Below, one piece after another: positions 39,884 through 48,686 of a stretch of DNA of 64,000 nt (the stretch's first letter is position 1; each line of letters begins with the position of its first letter). Under the pieces are notes generated by a model. It searched no databases, had not been told where the DNA came from, and worked only from the letters and a program-made list of their open reading frames with translations. A program made the position numbers and the translations under genes. The DNA comes from Pseudoalteromonas phenolica (GTDB taxonomy: Bacteria; Pseudomonadota; Gammaproteobacteria; Enterobacterales; Alteromonadaceae), in NCBI RefSeq assembly GCF_001444405.1, contig NZ_CP013187.1, positions 1,922,001-1,986,000 of the forward strand, read 5' to 3'.

Positions 39884-42133
39884 ATGGCTAAGGAAAAAAT
39901 CGTTATTTTAGGTGGCGGCGTTGCCGCAATGACATCAGCTGTTTACTTGACAGAAAATGAAAACTGGCAAGAGAAATATGACATTACAGTCTACCAACTA
40001 GGTTGGCGTTTAGGCGGTAAAGGCGCCAGTGGTAGGAACCCTTATTTAGGACAAAGAATTGAAGAACATGGCCTACATGTGTGGTTTGGCGCTTATGTTA
40101 ATTCATTTCGCGCTATTGAAACTGTATATAATCAATTAAACAGACCAGACAACATGCCCTTGAGTTCCTGGCAAGAAGCATTTAAGCCACATAGCTTTGT
40201 GGTGTTACAAGAGTTCATTGAAAATGAATGGCAAACTTGGCCAGTAGACTTTCCAACAATTGATGGCAACCCTGCTGATGGCACACTCGATCTGCATTTT
40301 TGGCAATTGCTCGAAGTACTCATTGCTTGGCTACATAAATTCATTGAGACCTTAGAAGACGAAATCGAACAGGCTAATAAAGCCACTAAGTTACAAACAA
40401 AAAAGTCGAGAGATAGAAGTCTGTTACAACACTTGGCGACCGAAATAACTGATGCCTTCGATGACATTGAAGATGAAGTGAGTGATTTTTTTAACTCTGC
40501 ACATAATGAACTAAAAGAAATATGGTCTTCGCCTAAGATACTGGCAACTCAGCTCAAACACCTTTTATCCCTCAGATCGAATGATAAAAATCTACAAAAC
40601 CCAAAAGACAGACTTGTTGTTTGGTACATAGTACGAAAATTAAAACGCTGGTTAAATAGTGAGGCCATTGAACTACTCGATGAAAATCCAACGATACGTC
40701 GCGCTTATATCTGCGCTGATTTAGCCATCGCAATGACGACAGGTCTTATAAAAGATAAAGTTTTTTCAAAAGGATTTGGTTCAATCAATAACATTGATTT
40801 CAAAGATTGGCTTAAAAAGAATGGCGCAAACGAAAAGTACAGTGTTGAATCAGCGCCTGTAATTGGTTTTTACGATTTAGTATTCGGTTATGTTGATGGC
40901 GATTTTAGCAAAGGAGATGTTGAAGCTGGCGTTGCAAGTTTAGCAATGCTCAGACTTATGCTCTGTTACCACGGTGGCGTTATGTGGAAAATGCAAGCAG
41001 GTATGGGCGATGTAATATTTTCACCTATTTACGAATTACTAAAACACCGCGGTGTAAAATTTGAATTTTTCCACCAGGTTGAAGCTTTAAAGCCCGCAAC
41101 TAATAGCCAAACTGATAATCTTATTAGTGAAATTGTGATGACTGAACAAGTCTCATTGAAGTCAAATAGCTATGATCCACTTGTAAATGTAAAAGGTTTA
41201 CCCTGCTGGCCCTCCTACCCGCTTTTTGAGCAAATTGAAGATGCCCAAGCTAACTTATTACAAGACAATAATATTAATTTGGAATCGTTTTGGAGTGATT
41301 GGCCTGAAGTTTATGAAGCGAAATTTGGGCACACTTTACCGACCAAGACACTAAAGCAAGGTCAAGATTTCGACAAAGTAATTTTTGGTATTTCAGTCGC
41401 TTCTATTGCACATTTATGTCCTGAATTAATCGCACTAGACGACAAATTTAAGCAACAGGCAACTCAAGTCAAAGCTGTCGCGACTCAAGCATTTCAGTTA
41501 TGGATGAATAAAACGGATGAGCAGCTTGGTTTTAACTACATTCCAGAAAGCCAAGAGCGACCTATTCTAAGTAGTTTTTCTCAGCCTTTTGATACCTGGG
41601 CTGCTATGTCTAACTTATTAGATAAAGAAGATTGGCCTCTGAACAATCATCCAAAGAATCTCGCTTATTTTTGTAGTGCCTATACGTGTGATGACTATCC
41701 AGATAAAGATGTATATGACTTCCCTGCTCAACAAAAAGCCATTGTAAAGCAAAACGCACTTGAAAAATTAAATAGAGAAATGCAACCATTATGGCCTGAA
41801 GCCTATCACGGTGATGAATTTAATTGGGACGTTCTTTACTCTGCAAATAACTTACAGGGTGAATCGCGTTTTGATGAACAATACTGGCGTGTGAACGTTG
41901 ACCCCTCAGAGCGTTATGTGTTGTCAGTCACTAATAGTAGCCAATATCGATTAGCCACTGACGGTACCATTTTCAATAATTTATACATTACTGGCGATTG
42001 GATAAAAACTGGCGTAAATGCCGGATGTGTTGAAGCAGCAGTAATGGCAGGCATGCAAACATCAAGAGTCATTTGCGGATTACCAGAGAAAATCAGTGGC
42101 GAAGATGGATTTGAGCCTGATGGCGCTATTTAA
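39884..42133 (+). CDS. Large FAD-dependent oxidoreductase (amine oxidase/desaturase type)
   Basis: A 749-residue protein of the amine oxidase/phytoene desaturase superfamily: an N-terminal dinucleotide motif VILGGGVAAMTSAVYL (6-21), QLGWRLGGKGASGRN and EEHGLHVWFGAYVNSFRAIE as in carotenoid and squalene-type desaturases, and a C-terminal FAD-binding NLYITGDWIKTGVNAGCVEAAVMAGM. An unusual charged insert lies at about 150-235, rich in E, D and K. No signal peptide or membrane anchor is seen. It follows the ADC-like gene by 11 bp with AAAGGAG before the ATG. The substrate is unknown; a polyene, steroid-like or fatty substrate would fit the family. Confidence 0.82.
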   Translation: MAKEKIVILGGGVAAMTSAVYLTENENWQEKYDITVYQLGWRLGGKGASGRNPYLGQRIEEHGLHVWFGAYVNSFRAIETVYNQLNRPDNMPLSSWQEAFKPHSFVVLQEFIENEWQTWPVDFPTIDGNPADGTLDLHFWQLLEVLIAWLHKFIETLEDEIEQANKATKLQTKKSRDRSLLQHLATEITDAFDDIEDEVSDFFNSAHNELKEIWSSPKILATQLKHLLSLRSNDKNLQNPKDRLVVWYIVRKLKRWLNSEAIELLDENPTIRRAYICADLAIAMTTGLIKDKVFSKGFGSINNIDFKDWLKKNGANEKYSVESAPVIGFYDLVFGYVDGDFSKGDVEAGVASLAMLRLMLCYHGGVMWKMQAGMGDVIFSPIYELLKHRGVKFEFFHQVEALKPATNSQTDNLISEIVMTEQVSLKSNSYDPLVNVKGLPCWPSYPLFEQIEDAQANLLQDNNINLESFWSDWPEVYEAKFGHTLPTKTLKQGQDFDKVIFGISVASIAHLCPELIALDDKFKQQATQVKAVATQAFQLWMNKTDEQLGFNYIPESQERPILSSFSQPFDTWAAMSNLLDKEDWPLNNHPKNLAYFCSAYTCDDYPDKDVYDFPAQQKAIVKQNALEKLNREMQPLWPEAYHGDEFNWDVLYSANNLQGESRFDEQYWRVNVDPSERYVLSVTNSSQYRLATDGTIFNNLYITGDWIKTGVNAGCVEAAVMAGMQTSRVICGLPEKISGEDGFEPDGAI

Positions 42134-42187
42134 TATCAATTATATTTATAGCAACTATTTTTGGTATTGATGTAAATTATTATGTAT

Positions 42188-42204
42188 TTGCGATAGAATC
42201 GCAA
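42188..42204. repeat. Short perfect dyad upstream of acnB
   Basis: TTGCGAT - AGA - ATCGCAA, 7-bp arms and 3-base centre, located about 140 bp before acnB and 55 bp after the FAD gene. It is operator-like; no regulator is assigned. Confidence 0.5.
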
Positions 42205-42238
42205 TGCAAGTAATTGATAGATTCAAAATATCATACAT

Positions 42239-42266
42239 AAAGTCGGCTATAATATTAGTCGGCTTT
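42239..42266 (+). repeat. Hairpin between the FAD gene and acnB
   Basis: A 10-bp stem with two G-U pairs (AAAGTCGGCT / AGTCGGCTTT) and an 8-base AT loop. It may be a weak terminator for the oxidoreductase transcript or part of the acnB leader region. Confidence 0.55.
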
Positions 42267-42346
42267 AATGAGCATTTTCGTTGGGCAATTTAATTTAGCA
42301 CTAAGTTGCTCACTTCGTATCAAGTAAAAAACACCGAGAGTTTTCT

Positions 42347-45163
42347 ATGAGTTTGTATACAGAATACATGGAAGAGATCCAAACGCGTAAAGCGGAACTT
42401 GGACTTAGCCCAAAACCAATCGACAACGCAGAGCTTCTGTCTGAAATCATTGCTCAAATTAAAGATACAACAAATGAGCATCGTGAAGATTCTTTAAACT
42501 TCTTCATCTACAACACACTGCCAGGTACTACATCTGCGGCAGGCGTGAAGGCGCAATTCTTAAAAGAGATCATTCTTGGTGAAGAATCTGTAGCTGAAAT
42601 CACAGCTGATTTTGCATTTGAACTACTTTCTCACATGAAAGGTGGTCCATCTATCGCTGTACTACTTGACCTTGCACTAGGTGACGACGAAACGATTGCA
42701 AAACAAGCTGCTGACGTACTTAAAACACAAGTTTTCTTATATGATGCTGACACTTCTCGTCTACAAGAAGCATACAAAGCTGGCAATGCTGTTGCTAAAG
42801 AAATTCTTGAAAGCTACGCGAATGCTGAATTCTTCACAAAACTTCCTGACGTACCGGAAAAAATTGAAGTTGTAACTTACATTGCGGGTGAAGGTGATAT
42901 CTCAACTGATTTACTTTCTCCAGGCCACCAAGCGCACTCGCGTGCTGACCGTGAACTACACGGCCAGTGCATGATTACACCTGAAGCACAGCAAGAAATT
43001 GTTGCGCTTAAAGAAAAGCACCCTAACGCGAAAGTAATGCTTATCGCAGAGAAAGGTACTATGGGTGTAGGTTCTTCACGTATGTCGGGTGTGAACAACG
43101 TAGCACTTTGGGCGGGTGAGCAAGCAAGCCCATATGTACCATTCATCAACATTGCACCTGTTGTTGCAGGTACTAATGGTATTGCACCTATCTTCCTTAC
43201 AACTGTTGATGTAACAGGTGGTATTGGTCTTGACCTTAAAAACTGGGTTAAGAAAGTAGACGCTGATGGTAATACAGTGACTGATGAAAACGGCGACCCT
43301 GTATTAGAAGAAGCTTACTCTGTAGCGACAGGTACAGTATTAACTATCGATACTAAAGCTAAAAAGCTTTACAACGGCGACAAAGAGCTAGTTGATGTAT
43401 CTTCTGCTTTCACTCCGCAGAAACTTGAGTTCATGAAAGCGGGTGGTTCTTACGCGGTTGTATTTGGTAAGAAACTTCAAACACTAGCAGCAGAAACGCT
43501 AGGTGTTACTGCACCAGCAGTTTATGCACCATCAAAAGAGATCTCTCATGAAGGTCAAGGTCTAACTGCGGTAGAGAAAATCTTCAACCGTAATGCTGTT
43601 GGCGTTCAGTCTGAAACTCCACTTCACGCTGGTTCAAACGTACGTGTTAAAGTTAATATCGTAGGTTCTCAAGATACAACAGGTCCTATGACTTGTCAGG
43701 AACTTGAAGCGATGGCTGCTTCAACGATTTCTCCACTTGTTGACGGTGCATACCAATCAGGTTGTCACACTGCATCAGTATGGGATTCAAAAGCGCAAGC
43801 TAATATTCCAAAACTAATGGCGTTCATGAACAAGTTTGGCCTTATCACAGCACGTGATCCAAAAGGCGTTTACCATTCAATGACTGACGTAATCCACAAA
43901 GTATTAAACGATATTACTGTGGACGACCGTGCAATCATCATCGGTGGTGACTCACACACGCGTATGTCTAAGGGTGTAGCGTTCGGTGCTGACTCTGGTA
44001 CTGTTGCACTAGCACTTGCAACAGGTGAGTCTGCAATGCCAATTCCTGATTCTGTTAAAGTAACATTTAAAGGCAAAATGGCTAAGCACATGGACTTCCG
44101 TGACGTGGTACACGCAACGCAAGCGCAAATGCTTAAGCAATTTGGTGGTGAGAATGTTTTCCAAGGTCGTATTATCGAAGTTCACATCGGTACATTAATG
44201 GCTGACCAAGCGTTCACATTCACTGACTGGACTGCAGAAATGAAGGCAAAGGCTTCAATCTGTATTTCAAACGATGAAACACTAATCAAGTCAATCGAGC
44301 TAGCAAAGAGCCGTATCCAGATCATGATCAATAAGGGTATGGAAAATGAAGCTAAGACACTTCAAGGTCTTATCGACTTAGCTGACGAGCGTATCGCAGG
44401 TATCAAGTCTGGTGAGCAACCAGCGCTTGCACCAGATGACAACGCTAAGTACTACGCTGAAGTAGTTGTAAATCTTGACGAAATCGTTGAGCCAATGATT
44501 GCTGACCCAGACGTAAACAACGAAGACGTTTCTCGTCGTTACACGCACGATGTAATTCGTCCTGTATCATTCTACGATGGTAAGCCTGTAGATCTTGGTT
44601 TCGTTGGTTCTTGTATGGTTCACAAAGGCGACATGCAGATTATTGCGCAAATGCTTCGTAACCTTGAGAAACAAAACGGTTCAATCGAGTTCAAAGCACC
44701 GCTAGTTGTTGCGCCACCAACATATAACATTGTTGATGAGCTTAAAGCTGAAGGTGATTGGGAAGTTCTTGCTAAATACGCAGGTTTTGAGTTTGATGAT
44801 GCAAATCCAAAAACTGCAGCACGTACTAAGTATGAGAACATCCTTTACCTAGAACGCCCAGGTTGTAACCTTTGTATGGGTAACCAAGAAAAAGCAGAAC
44901 CTGGTGATACTGTAATCGCAACTTCTACACGTCTTTTCCAAGGTCGTGTTGTAGCAGATACAGCTGAGAAGAAAGGTGAATCACTACTAGGTTCAACACC
45001 ATTAGTAGTACTTTCTACTATTCTTGGTCGCTTCCCTACTATGGCTGAATACTCAGCTGCAGTTGAGGGCATTGACCTAACAGCATTTACTCCACTTGAA
45101 GAAGAACTAACTACTAAGTTTGGCTCTGAAAAAGCGGTACCTGTTAAGGTTGTTGAAGCTTAA
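42347..45163 (+). CDS. acnB: Aconitate hydratase B, long form
   Basis: A 938-residue AcnB that isomerises citrate to isocitrate and usually also acts on 2-methylisocitrate. The three iron-sulfur cysteines are visible: C473 in YQSGCHTASVWD and C840 and C843 in PGCNLCMGNQ. The HEAT-like N-domain (about 1-160) and the NNVALWAGEQAS and GGDSHTRMSKGVAFGADSGTVALALATGE segments are characteristic. E. coli AcnB has 865 residues; this one is longer and, as I recall, very like the AcnB of Bacteroidetes. Its codons look biased to those of highly expressed genes. It is a single gene with a strong terminator; a 213-bp upstream gap holds the dyad and hairpin listed separately. Confidence 0.96.
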   Translation: MSLYTEYMEEIQTRKAELGLSPKPIDNAELLSEIIAQIKDTTNEHREDSLNFFIYNTLPGTTSAAGVKAQFLKEIILGEESVAEITADFAFELLSHMKGGPSIAVLLDLALGDDETIAKQAADVLKTQVFLYDADTSRLQEAYKAGNAVAKEILESYANAEFFTKLPDVPEKIEVVTYIAGEGDISTDLLSPGHQAHSRADRELHGQCMITPEAQQEIVALKEKHPNAKVMLIAEKGTMGVGSSRMSGVNNVALWAGEQASPYVPFINIAPVVAGTNGIAPIFLTTVDVTGGIGLDLKNWVKKVDADGNTVTDENGDPVLEEAYSVATGTVLTIDTKAKKLYNGDKELVDVSSAFTPQKLEFMKAGGSYAVVFGKKLQTLAAETLGVTAPAVYAPSKEISHEGQGLTAVEKIFNRNAVGVQSETPLHAGSNVRVKVNIVGSQDTTGPMTCQELEAMAASTISPLVDGAYQSGCHTASVWDSKAQANIPKLMAFMNKFGLITARDPKGVYHSMTDVIHKVLNDITVDDRAIIIGGDSHTRMSKGVAFGADSGTVALALATGESAMPIPDSVKVTFKGKMAKHMDFRDVVHATQAQMLKQFGGENVFQGRIIEVHIGTLMADQAFTFTDWTAEMKAKASICISNDETLIKSIELAKSRIQIMINKGMENEAKTLQGLIDLADERIAGIKSGEQPALAPDDNAKYYAEVVVNLDEIVEPMIADPDVNNEDVSRRYTHDVIRPVSFYDGKPVDLGFVGSCMVHKGDMQIIAQMLRNLEKQNGSIEFKAPLVVAPPTYNIVDELKAEGDWEVLAKYAGFEFDDANPKTAARTKYENILYLERPGCNLCMGNQEKAEPGDTVIATSTRLFQGRVVADTAEKKGESLLGSTPLVVLSTILGRFPTMAEYSAAVEGIDLTAFTPLEEELTTKFGSEKAVPVKVVEA

Positions 45164-45187
45164 TTCACATTAATCTTCGTTAATACT

Positions 45188-45219
45188 AAAACGCGGTAAG
45201 TAATCTTACCGCGTTTTTT
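45188..45219 (+). terminator. Rho-independent terminator of acnB
   Basis: A perfect 13-bp stem (AAAACGCGGTAAG / CTTACCGCGTTTT) with loop TAAT, followed by TT, 24 bases after the stop. Confidence 0.95.
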
Positions 45220-45557
45220 ATATATTTCAGTATATAAAAAAATTAATTTATCAGTATGGCTTGTAAGGAGATAAAAGAGAAATTTGTTAGAGTTGTATAC
45301 CACGCCTGAATAATACTCAATCATTTTGAGGGACTAAAACAGACTCAAGCTTCATTAAAATTTCTTTTCAGAACAAATAAATAGCAAAATTTTAGCCTTG
45401 TTATCGACCAATTTACCTTGCTTAAAAATAGATCGCTTAATTAAGAAGAATGGTATTACGCAATATATCTAAGTCTTTACGATTGTTTAAATATCTGCTC
45501 GTAATCGTGTAAAACTCTGCCGAACATGTAACTTTTTAGGACCTATCGTTGATTAGA
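45220..45557. other. Intergenic stretch without recognised gene
   Basis: These 338 bases between the acnB terminator and the stop of the EIIC-EAL gene are AT-rich. I see no credible reading frame, tRNA, or repeat other than a small CTCAA/TTGAG dyad near 45317-45331. Confidence 0.6.
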
Positions 45558-47591
45558 TTATTCAGCAACACTCTTAAATTCTTTGTCGAAACTCAAGACT
45601 TCTTTCTTAGGTAAAGCTTTTTGGTACACGCAACCTTGTACTTCAGCAATATTTAATTCATTAATAAATACAAGTTGTTCCTTAGTTTCAACCCCTTCAG
45701 CAATTATTGATTTGTCCATATTATGAAGTAAATCTACAATCTGCTGATAAAACTTCTTACCCTTAGGACTATCAGTGTCATCCAACAATGATTTATCAAG
45801 CTTTATAAATTTAATTGGTAGCTCTGACAGCATCGACAAACTTGAATATCCTGTTCCAAAATCATCAATAACTGTTTGAATACGTGATTTTTTAAGACTT
45901 GCAATATTTTGTAAAACCGCTTTTTTATCACTTAAGTAACTGGACTCTACGATTTCGATCTTAAGTTGATTTGGAAAAGCTTTAAACAATTCGCACACAT
46001 ATTCAATTAAAAAACTGTTAGACATAACTTTAGGGTTAACATTGATGCTAATAATTGGTTTTAATTTTTTTTGTTTAAAAAACTCTAAATCTCTACATGC
46101 TTGTTCAATCACCCACATATCGATTATTTCAGTTTCATCGTGCTTTATTAAAGTATCTAGAAAATATGGTCCAACAATATCACCCGTCTTCTTTTCAAGC
46201 CTAAGTAAAGCTTCGTACCCTGAAATAGTTTGTGACTGCTGGCAAACTTGAGGTTGATAATAAAGCATCAATCTTCCCTCACTAATTTCTGTTAGGATCT
46301 CATTGAGTACTTTGTTAGATTTTTCAGTGTCTAATTGATGTGCAATGAAATTTGATTCGCTTTTATTTCTCAATTGCTCTGAAATATTGAGTTGATCTCT
46401 AAGTTTTCCAATTGCTTTATCAAAATTTATCTGCTCACTATGCCATTTTAAAAAAGGGTAATATATCAAGGTATTTAGGCATAACAAGCTTAATTGTAAT
46501 AGTACGCCTGAGACCCCTTCTGACACTATGAATCCATTTATTAATGTCGGTGTCATCCAACTAATCGTTTCATTGGTGACATTAACTAAACCATTTTCGA
46601 TGACAACGAAAGAAATTAAAAAGTTAACAGTCGGTGCCAGCAAAAATGGAATTAACATGATCGGGTTTAAAAAAATCGGTAGTGCAAAAAGTATGATTTC
46701 ACAGAAATTAAAAGCAGTAAAAGGAATTGAAAGTTTAGCTATATTTTTTTCATGGGAACCTGATTTCAAAAATAACGCTGCAATAATCAACCCAGCAAAA
46801 CACCCCGTTCCACCGATAAGTACAAACGTGTCATAAAATGTTTTTGCTGGTAAATCACCAATAATCGGTTGCAGTAGATAATTTGCGTCAAATACCATGT
46901 TGAAAGTATTGTCACCGTGAATACCTAAAAACCATAGCCCATGAGTAAACAACATTCTTTCAAATGTTAATTCGGCAATGGTTGATTGACCTACATCTGG
47001 CGTAATCCAAGTTGCAAACAACTCCCCAACTGCGTTAATAATTGGCATAAAAGTGTAGAAGCTGAAAAATGTTAGTGTGAAAGGCAAAATAACAAGCAAT
47101 TTTTCACTTAAAAACCGACTAACATGGTGAAAATACTTATCTAAATTTGGGTGTAGATTAACAAAAAATTTTAAAATTAAGCTACTTAGACAAGGTATGA
47201 TAATCGCGTATGGTGTACCGCCAGACGGATTAAGTTCAAAAGACCCATCATCTAAAAGGACATATTGTCCATGCAATAAAAAACAAAGCAGGGCTAACAT
47301 TGCTCCTACTACACCACTTTGCCCCAAGTTTTTACTAATGAAAAACCCAATTAAAACTGAAACAAACACAGGAAATAGCGACAGCACTAATGAAGCGCTC
47401 GAAATGATCAAACTATAGGCTTTATCCGTTGGGGTTACAATTTCCAGCTTTAAGGCACTATTTAGCAATAAAATAGCGATTGCACTACTAACAAAATAAG
47501 GGATAAGTGCAATAAACGCTTCACGCAAAGAAAGCAATAAACGGCTGTGCAGTATAGCTGTTAGAGAACGCTTAATTTTTAATAAAGACAA
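45558..47591 (-). CDS. PTS EIIC-like membrane domain fused to an EAL c-di-GMP phosphodiesterase
   Basis: A 677-residue fusion. Residues 1 to about 390 form a multispanning membrane domain of the PTS lactose/cellobiose EIIC family, with FLGIHGDNTFNMV and the ALPIFLNPIMLIPFLLAP segment that mirrors the EIIC sugar-site motif. No EIIA or EIIB domain is present. Residues about 426-670 are an EAL domain with a complete active-site set: YEALLR (E460), ISINVNP, EIVESS, DDFGTGYSS (D576, D577), IKLDKS, AEGVE and VQG. The likely role is a sugar-gated phosphodiesterase that lowers c-di-GMP in response to a bound carbohydrate. It is a single gene, 72 bp upstream of the lysR stop on the same strand. Confidence 0.85.
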   Translation of the reverse strand: MSLLKIKRSLTAILHSRLLLSLREAFIALIPYFVSSAIAILLLNSALKLEIVTPTDKAYSLIISSASLVLSLFPVFVSVLIGFFISKNLGQSGVVGAMLALLCFLLHGQYVLLDDGSFELNPSGGTPYAIIIPCLSSLILKFFVNLHPNLDKYFHHVSRFLSEKLLVILPFTLTFFSFYTFMPIINAVGELFATWITPDVGQSTIAELTFERMLFTHGLWFLGIHGDNTFNMVFDANYLLQPIIGDLPAKTFYDTFVLIGGTGCFAGLIIAALFLKSGSHEKNIAKLSIPFTAFNFCEIILFALPIFLNPIMLIPFLLAPTVNFLISFVVIENGLVNVTNETISWMTPTLINGFIVSEGVSGVLLQLSLLCLNTLIYYPFLKWHSEQINFDKAIGKLRDQLNISEQLRNKSESNFIAHQLDTEKSNKVLNEILTEISEGRLMLYYQPQVCQQSQTISGYEALLRLEKKTGDIVGPYFLDTLIKHDETEIIDMWVIEQACRDLEFFKQKKLKPIISINVNPKVMSNSFLIEYVCELFKAFPNQLKIEIVESSYLSDKKAVLQNIASLKKSRIQTVIDDFGTGYSSLSMLSELPIKFIKLDKSLLDDTDSPKGKKFYQQIVDLLHNMDKSIIAEGVETKEQLVFINELNIAEVQGCVYQKALPKKEVLSFDKEFKSVAE

Positions 47592-47663
47592 TAAAATGCC
47601 CCTGATATTATTGTTAAATTAAGTATAAACTGCTTCTTACTATCTGCGAAATAATCATTAAAA

Positions 47664-48560
47664 TTAATCCTTGTGAGAAACCAAAAGCGCATCAACTATC
47701 GCATTTGTTAAAGGGTTTACTTTATTACTTTTTGACGTAATTAAACTTACGGGGATATTATAAGCATACTTTTCAGGCTGAATTACTTTCATTTCGCCTT
47801 TATCAACCCAGAAACTCGCATAATGCTCAGGTAGATAACCGATAAATTCACCAGACAAAATTAAATGAGCAATCCCTTCGTCATGATACGCACTAGCACT
47901 ATTTTGATAGTTTAGACCATCGTTTCTGACTTCTCTGTCTCTCATATAATTAGATGTAATAACTTCAGCATCTAGTAAATATTCTGATATCGCCTTGTCA
48001 TTTAACGTGAACAAATCATGCCCTTTTCCACAGTAAAGATAATTGTTTTCGTTGTGCAATGGTATGTATTCAAGTCCTCTAATATGGTGTCGACTCACAC
48101 CTAAACCTACTAGTGAACGACCGTTTATCACTGAGGTTTCAACTTCTCTGGCCTCACATACATTAATATCAAATTGAATGTTCTTACTTAGCTGGCGAAG
48201 TGACGCTATCGCTTGAGCAACGCCACAGCGGGGATCGCTCACCATAGTATCAATCACCGCGATACTTACCCTACCCGATAACTCATTTTTAGAACTCGCT
48301 ACTGTATTTGCAAATGCTTCACATTGCTGCAAGAGTTCTAGAGAGGCTTGATAAGTGACTCTTCCAGGCTCCGTTAATTCAAAACCACTTCTACCTCGCT
48401 TGCAAAGTTTTATACCTAAACGAACTTCTAAGTCCGATAAATGTGAACTAATGGTCGAACGTCCGATATTTAATCTCGATTCTGCAGCAGATAAACCGCC
48501 ACATTCCACGATTGCGACAAAAACTCTTAACAATTTGAGATCTACGTCATGTATTTGCAT
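47664..48560 (-). CDS. LysR-family regulator divergent from hutHU
   Basis: A 298-residue LysR protein: N-terminal winged helix-turn-helix (LKLLRVFVAIVECGGLSAAESRLNIGRSTISSHLSDLEVRLGIKL, about 8-53), then a periplasmic-binding-protein-like effector domain (about 93-295). It is divergent from hutH, and 126 bp lie between the two starts, the usual LysR arrangement for a regulator of the neighbouring operon. The ATG at 48560 follows an ATTA-rich leader. Most hut operons use a GntR repressor (HutC), so a LysR would be an unusual choice; control of hutHU is inferred from position. Confidence 0.88.
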   Translation of the reverse strand: MQIHDVDLKLLRVFVAIVECGGLSAAESRLNIGRSTISSHLSDLEVRLGIKLCKRGRSGFELTEPGRVTYQASLELLQQCEAFANTVASSKNELSGRVSIAVIDTMVSDPRCGVAQAIASLRQLSKNIQFDINVCEAREVETSVINGRSLVGLGVSRHHIRGLEYIPLHNENNYLYCGKGHDLFTLNDKAISEYLLDAEVITSNYMRDREVRNDGLNYQNSASAYHDEGIAHLILSGEFIGYLPEHYASFWVDKGEMKVIQPEKYAYNIPVSLITSKSNKVNPLTNAIVDALLVSHKD

Positions 48561-48576
48561 TAATGTGCCAAATATT

Positions 48577-48591
48577 TAGTTTGATAAACTA
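48577..48591. promoter_or_regulatory. Candidate LysR operator between lysR and hutH
   Basis: A perfect dyad TAGTTT - GAT - AAACTA lies 17 bp before the lysR start and about 95 bp before hutH. LysR proteins bind short AT-rich dyads in divergent promoters, and such a site often also gives autorepression. Confidence 0.55.
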
Positions 48592-48686
48592 GGAATAAAT
48601 GTCGATTATATGCAATTTATAAAACTTCATCCACTCGTTAATATTTGAGCCATAAATATAAGAACTCAATGAATTTGGAGAACAAG

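Noticed and set aside
45220..45557. Possible small RNA or gene in the gap after acnB
   Set aside because: No consistent reading frame, promoter plus terminator pair or larger dyad was visible.
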